NCBI RefSeq assembly: GCF_002803155.1
Contig: NZ_NNBP01000010.1
Span: 186,001-250,000, forward strand
Origin: Streptomyces sp. CB02959
GTDB lineage: Bacteria > Actinomycetota > Actinomycetes > Streptomycetales > Streptomycetaceae
Reading direction: 5' to 3'
Length of the DNA: 64,000 nucleotides
This document shows, piece after piece, positions 48,465 to 56,830 of the stretch. The notes under the pieces were generated by a model. It was given only the letters and a program-made list of their open reading frames with translations. It did not search any database and was not told the origin of the DNA. Made by a program: the position numbers and the translations under genes. Position 1 is the stretch's first letter. The number at the start of each line of letters is the position of its first letter.

Positions 48465-49931
48465 ATGACCCAGCAGTCCACTGAGCCGAGGACCACGGCG
48501 GAAGACGCGGGTGACGGCTCACGCCAGCCCGCCGGCCGTTCCTGGCTCGACCGGTACTTCCACATATCCGACCGAGGGTCGTCCTTCGCGCGGGAGACGC
48601 GCGGCGGCATCACCACCTTCATGGCCATGTGTTACATCCTGCTGCTCAACCCGGTGATTCTGGGTTCGGTACAGGACGTCCAGAAGAACACTCTCGAACA
48701 CAGCGCGCTGGTCACCGCCACCGCGCTGGGCGCGGCGATCTGCACCCTGCTGATGGGCTTCGTCGGCAAGGTCCCGCTGGCCCTCGCCGCCGGCCTCAAC
48801 GTCTCCGCGGCCCTGACCACGCAGGTGGTCCCGCACATGACCTGGCCGCAGGCCATGGGCATGTGTGTGATGTACGGCGTCGTCATCTGCCTCCTGGTCG
48901 TCACCGGGCTGCGCGAGATGGTCATGAACGCCATCCCGCTCGCCCTGAAGCACGCCATCACCATGGGCATCGGCATGTTCGTCGCCCTGCTCGGGCTGGT
49001 GAAGGCCGGCTTCGTGGGCAAGGGCGCGGGCGGTCCGGTCACGCTCGGCAGCGACCTCTCGGGTCACCTCGTCGGCTGGCCGGTCCTGTTCTTCTGCGTC
49101 ACGCTCCTCCTGATCTTCATGCTCCAGGCCCGCAAGGTGCCCGGCGCCATCCTCATCGGCATCGTCGTCGGCTCCGCGCTCGCCATCGGTGCCACCAAGC
49201 TCGGCGGTCTGACCGCGAAGGACTGGGACGGTACGCCCCCGAGCCTGAGCGGCAGCGCGGTGTCCATGCCGGACTTCGGACTCTTCGGGCACGTCGAGTT
49301 CGGCGGCTGGGGCTCCGTCGGGGCGCTCAGCGTCACGATGATCGTCTTCACCCTGGTGCTGGCCGGGTTCTTCGACGCCATGGCCACCATCATCGGTGTC
49401 GGTACCGAGGCCAAGCTCGCCGACGACAAGGGCCGGATGCCGGGCCTGTCCAAGGCGCTCTTCGTCGACGGTGCGGGCGGTGCGATCGGCGGTCTGACCG
49501 GCGGCTCCGGCCAGACGGTCTTCATCGAGTCGGCCAGCGGCGTCGGCGAGGGCGCCCGGACCGGCCTGTCGTCCGTCATCACCGGTCTGCTCTTCGCGGC
49601 CTGCCTCTTCTTCACCCCGGTCACCCAGCTCGTTCCCGCCCAGGTGGCCGCCGCCGCGCTGGTCGTCATCGGGTCGATGATGATGAGTGTGGCCGGCCAT
49701 GTGGACTGGAGCGACCGGGCGACCTCGATCCCGGTGTTCCTTACCGTGGCTCTGATGCCGTTCACCTACCAGATCACCACCGGCGTCGGGGCCGGCGTCA
49801 TCGCCTACACCGCGATCAAGGCGGCCCAGGGCAAATGGCGCGAGATCGGTGGCTTCATGTGGGTGCTGACCGGCATCTTCCTCGTCTACTTCTCGCTCCA
49901 TCCGATCGAGCAGTGGCTGGGCGTCAAGTAG
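48465..49931 (+). CDS. AzgA-type (NCS2) purine permease
   Basis: A 488-residue transporter with about 13 helices. TRGGITTFMAMCYILLLNPVIL at the N-terminus, VLAGFFDAMATIIGVGTEA (with the central helix Asp) and GGLTGGSGQTVFIESASGVG are characteristic of the AzgA/GhxP/AdeP branch, which takes up adenine, hypoxanthine and guanine by proton symport. It belongs to the purine locus and would feed the dehydrogenase. ATG 48465 has a GGGAGTAAGG element upstream. It differs from the UraA-type permease at the left end of the window. Confidence 0.93.
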   Translation: MTQQSTEPRTTAEDAGDGSRQPAGRSWLDRYFHISDRGSSFARETRGGITTFMAMCYILLLNPVILGSVQDVQKNTLEHSALVTATALGAAICTLLMGFVGKVPLALAAGLNVSAALTTQVVPHMTWPQAMGMCVMYGVVICLLVVTGLREMVMNAIPLALKHAITMGIGMFVALLGLVKAGFVGKGAGGPVTLGSDLSGHLVGWPVLFFCVTLLLIFMLQARKVPGAILIGIVVGSALAIGATKLGGLTAKDWDGTPPSLSGSAVSMPDFGLFGHVEFGGWGSVGALSVTMIVFTLVLAGFFDAMATIIGVGTEAKLADDKGRMPGLSKALFVDGAGGAIGGLTGGSGQTVFIESASGVGEGARTGLSSVITGLLFAACLFFTPVTQLVPAQVAAAALVVIGSMMMSVAGHVDWSDRATSIPVFLTVALMPFTYQITTGVGAGVIAYTAIKAAQGKWREIGGFMWVLTGIFLVYFSLHPIEQWLGVK

Positions 49932-49964
49932 CGCCCGTCCGCTCCCTTCCGTAAGGAGACCGAC

Positions 49965-51158
49965 ATGCTGGACATCGCCGAAGAGCTGAACCGGTGGATT
50001 GAGCAGGGACGCACGTTCGCGGTGGCCACCGTCGTGGCCACCAACGGCAGCGCACCCCGCCAGCCCGGTGCCGCGCTCGCCGTCGACAGTGACGGTACGG
50101 CGATCGGTTCGGTCTCCGGAGGGTGCGTGGAGGGAGCGGTCTACGAGCTGTGCCAGGAGGCCCTGGAGACCGGCCGGCCGGTCCTGGAGCGCTTCGGGTA
50201 CAGCGATGAGGATGCCTTCGCGGTGGGTCTGACCTGCGGCGGAATCATCGACATCTTCATCGCTCCGGTACGGGTGAGCACCCCCGGGGCCGCCGTCGAC
50301 GGCGGCCCCGCGGGGGACCCGGTGGACAGCAACGCCGCAACGCTCGCCGCCGTGTTGGCCGCCGCCTCCTCGGGGGAGGCGGCGGCCGTCGCGCGGATCA
50401 TTGAAGGACCGGCCGACCTGCTCGGCCGCGCCCTCCTGGTGCGCCCCGACGGCAGTCACACCGGCAGCCTCGGCGGACACCCGGCCCTGGACCGCACCGC
50501 GGTCGAGGAGACCCGCGCCCTGCTGGACGCCGGGCGGACCACGACGCTGGAGATCGGCGCGGACGGCTCCCAGTGCGGCCAGCCGGTCGTCCTCCTCGTC
50601 GAATCCTCCGTCCCCGCGCCCCGGATGATCGTCTTCGGCGCCATCGACTTCGCGTCCGCGCTGGTCCGGGTCGGCAAGTTCCTCAACTACCACGTCACCG
50701 TCTGCGACGCCCGCCCCGTCTTCGCGACCCGGACCCGCTTCCCGGACGCGGACGAGATCGTCGTCGACTGGCCGCACCGCTACCTCGACTCCCAGCAGCT
50801 CGACTCCCGCACGGTGCTCTGCGTCCTCACCCACGACGCCAAGTTCGACGTCCCCCTGCTGGAGCGGGCGCTCAAGCTCCCGGTCGCCTACGTCGGCGCG
50901 ATGGGCTCCCGCCGCACCCACCTCGACCGCCAGCAGCGGCTGCGCGACATCGGACTCACCGAGATCGAGCTGAACCGGCTGCGCTCGCCCATAGGGCTGG
51001 ACCTGGGCGCCCGGACACCCGAGGAGACCGCGCTGTCCATCGCCGCCGAGATCGTCGCCAACCGCCGCGGCGGCACCGGCGCCCCGCTGACCGGCGCCCA
51101 CACCCCCATCCACCATGAGACGCCCCGGTCGGTGGGGCGGATCGGAGAGGTTGCCTGA
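49965..51158 (+). CDS. xdhC: XdhC/CoxI-type molybdenum cofactor insertion factor
   Basis: A 397-residue protein. An N-terminal XdhC domain (~15-100, VATNGSAPRQPGAALAVD, SVSGGCVEGAVY) is followed by a C-terminal Rossmann-fold domain (~225-365, IVFGAIDFASALVRVGKFL, VCDARPVF, YVGAMGSRRTH). Such proteins bind and sulfurate the molybdenum cofactor and load it into xanthine dehydrogenase. It starts 33 bases after the permease stop, with AAGGAG before the ATG, so the permease and maturation genes share an operon. A central Ala/Gly/Asp-rich insert (~105-145) is longer than in short homologues. Confidence 0.92.
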   Translation: MLDIAEELNRWIEQGRTFAVATVVATNGSAPRQPGAALAVDSDGTAIGSVSGGCVEGAVYELCQEALETGRPVLERFGYSDEDAFAVGLTCGGIIDIFIAPVRVSTPGAAVDGGPAGDPVDSNAATLAAVLAAASSGEAAAVARIIEGPADLLGRALLVRPDGSHTGSLGGHPALDRTAVEETRALLDAGRTTTLEIGADGSQCGQPVVLLVESSVPAPRMIVFGAIDFASALVRVGKFLNYHVTVCDARPVFATRTRFPDADEIVVDWPHRYLDSQQLDSRTVLCVLTHDAKFDVPLLERALKLPVAYVGAMGSRRTHLDRQQRLRDIGLTEIELNRLRSPIGLDLGARTPEETALSIAAEIVANRRGGTGAPLTGAHTPIHHETPRSVGRIGEVA

Positions 51159-51221
51159 CGAAACGTCAGGGTCAGTGTGTGCGGCGCCCGTTGGGGCGCG
51201 GCACACCGCCCCCGACTCGTT

Positions 51222-51266
51222 ACGGGACCTACGGGACCTACGGGATCGACGGGATCGACGGGACCC
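51222..51266. repeat. Five tandem 9-base ACGGGACCT-type repeats
   Basis: Units at 51222, 51231, 51240, 51249 and 51258 read ACGGGACCT twice, ACGGGATCG twice and ACGGGACCC once. Degenerate copies continue to about 51350. They lie between the xdhC stop and the convergent MFS gene, so they are non-coding and probably slippage-prone. Confidence 0.85.
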
Positions 51267-51346
51267 ATGAGAGCCGCGGGCCTTGCGAGGCCGACGGGAC
51301 CCGCGAGACCGACCGGGCTCACGCAGCCCACCTGGATCTACCGGAC

Positions 51347-52864
51347 CTACGGGACCGGCGTACCTGACGGCGCCGGACCCGAGGGAGGGCGGACCTGTGG
51401 TTCGCCACGGCACGGGCGCGGCGCAGTGTGGGGGCCCCGCCCGTGCCGTTTCGCGTCCGGACGCCTGCCGGGGCCGTCCGGCGGCGCGCCGGGGCGGCGC
51501 CACCCCAGTCCGGCCACCCCCACCAGCAGCGCCGCCACCGCCAACCCGGCCGGGACGGCCAGCCCCGCGTGATAGCCGGCGAGCACGGCGCCGGGCGTAC
51601 CGCCGGCCCCGGTCGCCGCGACCGTCACCGCGGTCACCGCCGACAGCCCGAAGGCCGCACCGAACTGGTACGAGGTGTACAACAGGCCGCCGGCCAGGCC
51701 CTGTTCGGCGGCCGCGACACCGTCCGTCGCGACGATCGTCAGCGGCCCGTAGACCAGCGCGAACGCCACGCCGATCAGCAGCATGCCGGGGAACATCGCC
51801 GGATACGGCCAGTCCGCCCGCACCGGCAGGAACAGCGCATAGCCCACCCCGGCGCACAGCAGACCCGCGACGATCACCCGGGCGTGCCCGAACCGCCGCA
51901 CCAGCCGCGGGGTGAGCAAGGGCGCCAGCACCGCGTCGGCGCCCATCGCCAGCATCGCGAAACTGGTCCGCTCGGCCGACCAGCCGCGCAGCTCCTGGAA
52001 GTAGAGCACCGCGACGAACTGGAAGCCGAAGAACCCCGCGGTGAACAGCAGGCCCGTCGCGTTGGCCCGGACCAGCGGCCAGGACCGCAGGATGCCCAGC
52101 CGCACCAGCGGCGCCGCCGACCGCCGCTCGATCACCACGAACACCGCCAGCAGCGCCACCCCCGCGGCCAGCAGCGCCGCGGTGCGCAACACCGGTGCGT
52201 GCGCGGCCTGTTCGACGCCGAGGACCAGCAGCAGCACCGCACCGGTCACGGTGAGCGCGCCGGCCACGTCGACCGGCGGCCGGGCGCCGTCGCGCACCGC
52301 GTCCCGCGGCACCAGGCGGTACCCGCCGACCAGCGCCAGCAGCGCCGGCACCATCGGCGCGAAGAAGACCCAGCGCCAGTCGACGGCGGTCAGCAGCCCG
52401 CCCGCGACGAGCCCGGCCGAGAACCCGCCCCCGGCGGTCCCGGAGTAGATCAGCAGGGCCCGGTCGCGGCGCGGCCCGGCCGGGAAGCCGGTGGTGATGA
52501 TCGACAGTCCGGCGGGGGCCATGAACGCCGCGCACGCCCCGGTCGCGAAGCGCGCCCCGATCAGCGTCCAGCTCTCGGCGGCCAGCCCGCCGAGCCCCGA
52601 GAAGACCGTGAACACCGCGAGCGGCACCAGGAACATCCGACGCCGCCCGAACAGGTCCGCGGCCCGCCCGCCGAGCAGCATGAACCCGCCGTAGCCCAGC
52701 ACGTACGCGCTCATCACCCACGTCAACTCGCCGGTGGACAGCCCTAGTTCGGCGCGGATCGGGGGCAGGGCGACATTCAGCATGCCGATGTCGACGCCCT
52801 CCAGGAAGATCGCCCCGCAGAGGACGAGCAGCAGCGCCCTGGACGCTGCCGGGGACCGGGACAT
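51347..52864 (-). CDS. MFS transporter, DHA2-like (14-helix) drug efflux
   Basis: A 505-residue membrane protein with about 14 helices. The motif-A region GGRAADLFGRRR follows helix 2, and MLNVALPPIRAELGLSTGEL precedes it, a typical EmrB/QacA-like start. The C-terminal ~50 residues are Pro/Arg-rich and cytosolic. AGGAGC lies six bases before ATG 52864. It is divergent from an HxlR regulator, a usual pair for redox- or drug-inducible efflux. The substrate is unknown. Confidence 0.9.
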   Translation of the reverse strand: MSRSPAASRALLLVLCGAIFLEGVDIGMLNVALPPIRAELGLSTGELTWVMSAYVLGYGGFMLLGGRAADLFGRRRMFLVPLAVFTVFSGLGGLAAESWTLIGARFATGACAAFMAPAGLSIITTGFPAGPRRDRALLIYSGTAGGGFSAGLVAGGLLTAVDWRWVFFAPMVPALLALVGGYRLVPRDAVRDGARPPVDVAGALTVTGAVLLLVLGVEQAAHAPVLRTAALLAAGVALLAVFVVIERRSAAPLVRLGILRSWPLVRANATGLLFTAGFFGFQFVAVLYFQELRGWSAERTSFAMLAMGADAVLAPLLTPRLVRRFGHARVIVAGLLCAGVGYALFLPVRADWPYPAMFPGMLLIGVAFALVYGPLTIVATDGVAAAEQGLAGGLLYTSYQFGAAFGLSAVTAVTVAATGAGGTPGAVLAGYHAGLAVPAGLAVAALLVGVAGLGWRRPGAPPDGPGRRPDAKRHGRGPHTAPRPCRGEPQVRPPSGPAPSGTPVP

Positions 52865-52900
52865 AGCGGTGCTCCTCACATGGCCACGACGCATGCCGTG

Positions 52901-52921
52901 TCGGTTACCTCTTGTTACCGA
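52901..52921. promoter_or_regulatory. Inverted repeat TCGGTTAC-N5-GTTACCGA, likely HxlR operator
   Basis: The 8-base arms match at 7 of 8 positions around CTCTT. It lies 37 bases upstream of the MFS start and 73 bases upstream of the HxlR start, well placed to repress both. The sequence GTTACC recurs at 52976 near the HxlR ribosome binding site. Confidence 0.5.
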
Positions 52922-52993
52922 CCGCATCGTGCGGCACCGTGGGGGACCATGGAAGAAGGCACTGTGAAGTCACCCGGTTACCCCGGAGGAACC

Positions 52994-53497
52994 ATGGGCG
53001 AGGAACCGGCCGCCGCTCCCGCCGCTCCCGCCGCTCCCGCCGACTGCGCCGAGGCCGGGACCGTCACCGGTGCCGAGGACGGCGACTGCGACTGCGACTA
53101 CGACGCCCGCCAGTGGGACGTCCGCGAGGGCTGCGAGGTCCGCCAGATCCTCGACCGGGTCGCCGACAAGTGGTCGCTCCTGGCCATCGCCCTGCTCGAC
53201 CGGCGGGTGCTGCGCTTCACCGAACTCCGCCGCGAGATCGACGGCATCAGCCAGCGGATGCTGACCGTCACCCTGCGCCAGTTGGAGCGCGACGGCCTGG
53301 TCCGCCGCACCGTCCACCCGGTCGTCCCGCCGCGGGTGGACTATGCGCTGACGCCGCTGGGCGCGACCCTGCACGACACCATTCAGTCGCTGGTCAGTTG
53401 GACCGAGGAGCATCAAAGCGAAATCGCCGTGGCCCGGTCCGCCTATGACGAACGCATCGCCCGGGAGCGACGCGACGCAGCTCACACTCCGAATTGA
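52994..53497 (+). CDS. HxlR-family transcriptional regulator
   Basis: A 167-residue winged-helix protein. CEVRQILDRVADKWSLLAIA, then RFTELRREIDGISQRMLTVT and RQLERDGLVRRTVHPVVPPR, are the HxlR signature. The N-terminal ~50 residues are Ala/Pro-rich, then acidic with clustered cysteines (DGDCDCDYD). HxlR proteins such as YodB and HypR use an N-terminal Cys to sense quinones, disulfide stress or aldehydes, so the extra Cys pair plus the conserved Cys before EVRQ may be a redox switch. ATG 52994 is supported by GGAGGA; an ATG at 52949 lacks one. It is divergent from the MFS gene. Confidence 0.88.
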   Translation: MGEEPAAAPAAPAAPADCAEAGTVTGAEDGDCDCDYDARQWDVREGCEVRQILDRVADKWSLLAIALLDRRVLRFTELRREIDGISQRMLTVTLRQLERDGLVRRTVHPVVPPRVDYALTPLGATLHDTIQSLVSWTEEHQSEIAVARSAYDERIARERRDAAHTPN

Positions 53498-53612
53498 CGG
53501 AATGGGCCGAAAGAATGACGGGCAAACGGGGAACGTATGGCAGGATGGGGCATCGAGGGCGCCCTTCTGAGCGGTGCCCGGCAATGTCCGCGCGAGCGAG
53601 GAGGTGATCGGG

Positions 53613-53657
53613 ATGAGTCCCGAAGGAAGTCCTTGCCGCAGCGCTGCTCTCCGCTGA
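53613..53657 (+). CDS. Possible 14-residue leader peptide of mgtA
   Basis: The frame reads MSPEGSPCRSAALR and ends at TGA. GAGGAGGT sits 5-12 bases upstream, one of the stronger ribosome binding sites in the window. The start codon lies in a 5-base-pair hairpin. Enteric mgtA uses a short leader ORF (MgtL) to sense Mg2+ or proline; this one has two prolines and no known relation. It could equally be chance. Confidence 0.35.
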   Translation: MSPEGSPCRSAALR

Positions 53658-53820
53658 TTACGCGACCGTTCCGGTTCCGTGTGATCGCGGCTCTTCCCCG
53701 CACTGCTGTGCGCACTCGCCGGTGATTCCCGGGCGCTTCGTGCTGCCCACCGGACCGGGTCGAACCGTCTTTCCGTAACGGCCCTTCCATTCTCCCTTTT
53801 CGCCGGTGCACTTCCCCTTC

Positions 53821-53860
53821 CCGGTATTTTCCGGTATTCCCCGGTAATTTTCCGTAATTC
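53821..53860 (+). repeat. AT-rich tandem CCGGTATTTT-type repeats
   Basis: Four degenerate 10-11 base units, CCGGTATTTT, CCGGTATTCC, CCGGTAATTTT and CCGTAATTC, lie 130-170 bases before mgtA. They are strikingly less GC-rich than the neighbourhood, which could help promoter melting or bind a regulator. Confidence 0.7.
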
Positions 53861-53991
53861 TCAGCGCCCGCGCGCACCGGCTGTTTCGGCCTGCCCGAAA
53901 ACAATTCCGCCGTCGCATCCGCGAACCCCGTGTTCCGCGGTCCGACGGGGGTCGGTCCGGTCTGCCCGCATGCGCGTCAGGAGGCTTCGTC

Positions 53992-56757
53992 ATGACCACG
54001 ACGACCACACCGACCACCCCTCCCACCCCCGAGACCCTCGCCCCGCCGGGCCGGAGCCCCCGCCGGGAGCGCCGGGCCGCCGAGTTGGAGGCCCGCACCC
54101 GGCGGATCGCCGGCCGGCTCGCCGAGTTCAGCGCCCGCCCCGCCGAGCAGGTCCTCCACGACCTCGGCAGCACCCCGGCCGGCCTCACCCACCGCGAGGC
54201 GGTGCACCGCCTGGAGCGCGACGGCGCCAACGCCATCGCCGAGGAGCGTCCGCCGCGCTGGTACGTGCAGCTCGCCAAGGCGTTCTGGAACCCGTTCATC
54301 CTGGTGCTCGTCGTCCTCGTCGCCGTGATGTACGGCCAGTGGCTCCAGGTCGCCGACACCGAGCCGTTCGACCCGAAGATCGCCATCCTCGGCGCGATGG
54401 TGCTGATCAGCGCCGGACTGCGGTTCTGGCAGGAGCACCGCTCCGGTTCCGCGGCCGCCGCGCTGCGCGCCCTGGTCACCACGACCACCGCGGTGCAGCG
54501 CCGGGCGGGCCGCGGCCGGCTGCCCGCCGTGATCGAGGTCCCCATGGCCGACGTGGTCACCGGCGACCTCGTCAAGCTGGCCGCCGGCGACCTGGTCCCG
54601 GCCGATCTGCGCCTGCTCACCGCCAAGGACCTGATGGTCAGTCAGGCCGCGCTGTCCGGCGAGTCGCTGCCGGTCGCCAAGGCCGACACCCGGCTGGCCA
54701 CCGACCGCGGCCAGGACGCCACCCGCGACCCGGTCGAGGCCGACAACCTCGTCCTGACCGGCACCTCGGTCACCTCCGGCACCGCCACCGGGGTCGTCGT
54801 CTGCACCGGCGCGGACACCTACCTCGGCTCCATGGCCGGTGCACTGGTCGGCGAGCGCCCGGAGACCGGCTTCGACATCGGCGTCAAGAAGGTCAGCTTC
54901 CTGCTGATCCGCTTCATGCTGGTGATGGTCCCGGTGGTGTTCCTCGTCAACGGGCTCACCAAGGGCGACTGGGCGGAGGCCTTCACCTTCGCGGTGGCGG
55001 TCGCCGTCGGCCTCACCCCCGAGATGCTGCCGATGGTCGTCACCACCAACCTGGCGCGCGGCGCGGTCGCGCTGTCCCGCCGCAAGGTCGTCGTCAAGCA
55101 CCTCAACGCCATCCAGAACCTCGGCGCGATGGACGTGCTGTGCACCGACAAGACCGGCACCCTCACCGAGGACCGGATCGTCCTGGACCGCTACCTCGAC
55201 GTGCACGGCCGGCCCGACACCGAGGTCCTCGAACACGCCTACCTCAACAGCCACTTCCAGACCGGACTGCGCAACCTGATGGACCAGGCCGTCATCGACC
55301 GGATGCACGAGGCCGAGGAGGTTGTCGTCGACGCCCGCTTCACACTGGTCGACGAGATCCCCTTCGACTTCGCGCGCCGCCGGATGTCGGTCGTGCTGCG
55401 CCGCAACGACCTCGACGGCCCCGCCGCCGCACACCTCCTGATCACCAAGGGAGCGGTCGAGGAGGTCCTGGACCGCTGCGACCGGGTCGTCCACTCCGGC
55501 GACACGGCCGAACTCACCGGTGCGCTACGGGACACCGTGCTGCGCACCGCGCAGGAGCACAGCCGGCAGGGCCTGCGGGTGCTGGCGGTGGCCACCCGCA
55601 CCCTGCCCGCCGACCCTGACGGCGCCCCCGCCGCCTACACCGTCGCGGACGAGGCCGAGCTCACCCTGATCGGCTTCCTCGCCTTCCTCGACCCGCCGAA
55701 GCGGGACGCGGCCGAGGCGCTGCGGGCGCTCGCCGACAACGGCGTCGCGGTCAAGGTCGTCACCGGCGACGGCGAACTGGTCGCCGCCCGGGTCTGCGAG
55801 CAGGTCGGCATCGACCCCGGCACCCCCGTCACCGGCGCCGAGATCGACACCCTCGACGACCTGGAACTGCTCGACCGGGCCCGTACGGCAACCCTGTTCG
55901 CCAAGGTCAACCCGGTCCAGAAGGCCCGGATCGTGCGCGCCCTCCAGGCCGACGGACACACCGTCGGGTTCCTCGGCGACGGCATCAACGACGCCGCCGC
56001 GCTGCGCGACGCGGACGTCGGCATCTCCGTCGACACCGCCGTCGACATCGCCAAGGAGTCCGCCGACATCATCCTGCTGGAGAAGGACCTCACCGTCCTC
56101 GGCCAGGGCGTGCTGCGCGGCCGGCTGACCTTCGGCAACACCATCAAGTACCTGAAGCTGACCGCCTCGTCGAACTTCGGGAACGTCTTCTCGGTGCTCG
56201 CCGCCTCGGCGTTCATCCCGTTCCAGCCGATGCTGGCGCTCCAGCTGCTGGTGCAGAACCTCTGCTACGACATCTCCCAACTGGCCACGCCCTGGGACCG
56301 GATGGACGCCGACTACCTGCGCACCCCGCGCAAGTGGGACGCCCGGGGCATCCGCCGCTTCATGCTCGTCCTCGGCCCGACCAGCTCCGTCTTCGACCTC
56401 ACCACCTTCGCGCTGATGTGGTACGTCTTCGGCGCCGACAGCGAGGCCCACCAGGCGCTGTTCCAGTCCGGCTGGTTCGTCGAGGGCCTGCTGACCCAGA
56501 CCCTGGTCGTCCACATGCTGCGGACCCGGCGGATCCCCTTCGTCCAGTCCCGGGCCACCTGGCCGGTGCTGCTGATGACCGCGCTGGTGATGGGCGTCGG
56601 CCTGTGGCTGCCGTTCTCGCCGCTGGCCGGGGCGCTGGGCATGCAGCCGCTGCCGACGGCCTACTTCCCGTGGCTGGCCGCGACGTTGGCGGCGTACTGC
56701 CTGCTCACCCAGGGAGTGAAGCGGTGGTACATCCGCCGGTTCGACGAGTGGCTGTGA
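53992..56757 (+). CDS. mgtA: Mg2+-importing P-type ATPase (P3B), MgtA-like
   Basis: A 921-residue pump. After a ~75-residue cytosolic start, helices alternate with an actuator domain (LSGESLPVAK). The P domain has DKTGTLTED (phospho-Asp 386), followed by KVVTGDGELVAARVCEQ and GDGINDAAALRDADVG. Six C-terminal helices complete ten in all. The region LNSHFQTGLRNLMDQAVI is typical of MgtA/MgtB, which import Mg2+ into the cytosol under starvation. ATG 53992 has AGGAGG eight bases upstream. It is monocistronic, converges with an MFS gene over a large hairpin, and its leader looks regulatory. Confidence 0.93.
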   Translation: MTTTTTPTTPPTPETLAPPGRSPRRERRAAELEARTRRIAGRLAEFSARPAEQVLHDLGSTPAGLTHREAVHRLERDGANAIAEERPPRWYVQLAKAFWNPFILVLVVLVAVMYGQWLQVADTEPFDPKIAILGAMVLISAGLRFWQEHRSGSAAAALRALVTTTTAVQRRAGRGRLPAVIEVPMADVVTGDLVKLAAGDLVPADLRLLTAKDLMVSQAALSGESLPVAKADTRLATDRGQDATRDPVEADNLVLTGTSVTSGTATGVVVCTGADTYLGSMAGALVGERPETGFDIGVKKVSFLLIRFMLVMVPVVFLVNGLTKGDWAEAFTFAVAVAVGLTPEMLPMVVTTNLARGAVALSRRKVVVKHLNAIQNLGAMDVLCTDKTGTLTEDRIVLDRYLDVHGRPDTEVLEHAYLNSHFQTGLRNLMDQAVIDRMHEAEEVVVDARFTLVDEIPFDFARRRMSVVLRRNDLDGPAAAHLLITKGAVEEVLDRCDRVVHSGDTAELTGALRDTVLRTAQEHSRQGLRVLAVATRTLPADPDGAPAAYTVADEAELTLIGFLAFLDPPKRDAAEALRALADNGVAVKVVTGDGELVAARVCEQVGIDPGTPVTGAEIDTLDDLELLDRARTATLFAKVNPVQKARIVRALQADGHTVGFLGDGINDAAALRDADVGISVDTAVDIAKESADIILLEKDLTVLGQGVLRGRLTFGNTIKYLKLTASSNFGNVFSVLAASAFIPFQPMLALQLLVQNLCYDISQLATPWDRMDADYLRTPRKWDARGIRRFMLVLGPTSSVFDLTTFALMWYVFGADSEAHQALFQSGWFVEGLLTQTLVVHMLRTRRIPFVQSRATWPVLLMTALVMGVGLWLPFSPLAGALGMQPLPTAYFPWLAATLAAYCLLTQGVKRWYIRRFDEWL

Positions 56758-56768
56758 GCTGATCCGCG

Positions 56769-56830
56769 CCGGGGCCCCGCACCGGCGGCACCGGTCCTAC
56801 GGGCCGGGTGCCGCCGGCGCGGGGCCCCGG
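56769..56830. terminator. Large bidirectional hairpin after mgtA
   Basis: CCGGGGCCCCGC and ACCGGCGGCACCGG (56769-56794) find their complements in CCGGGTGCCGCCGGC and GCGGGGCCCCGG (56804-56830). The right arm overlaps the last codons of the minus-strand MFS gene. It separates two convergent genes. Confidence 0.65.

Larger units (their letters stand above)
53498..53991 (+). other. Long leader/promoter region of mgtA
   Basis: About 490 bases between the HxlR stop and mgtA. It holds a short ORF with a strong ribosome binding site (53613-53657), a hairpin CGGGA-TGAG-TCCCG (53609-53622) at its start, and an AT-richer CCGGTA repeat tract (53821-53860). The layout resembles a regulated leader. M-box consensus elements were not recognised. 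Confidence 0.5.

Noticed and set aside
51177..51350. Small ORFs through the 9-base repeat array
   Set aside because: They exist in several frames only because the repeat lacks stop codons, and none has a ribosome binding site.
48519..52721. A 1400-codon open frame on the minus strand covering the purine permease, xdhC and MFS genes
   Set aside because: It is the antisense frame of well-recognised genes, has Gly/Asp/Arg/His-rich composition with no domain, and arises from third-position GC bias.
53498..53991. M-box Mg2+ riboswitch before mgtA
   Set aside because: Expected conserved segments of the M-box were not recognised on reading; only a short ORF and simple repeats are visible.
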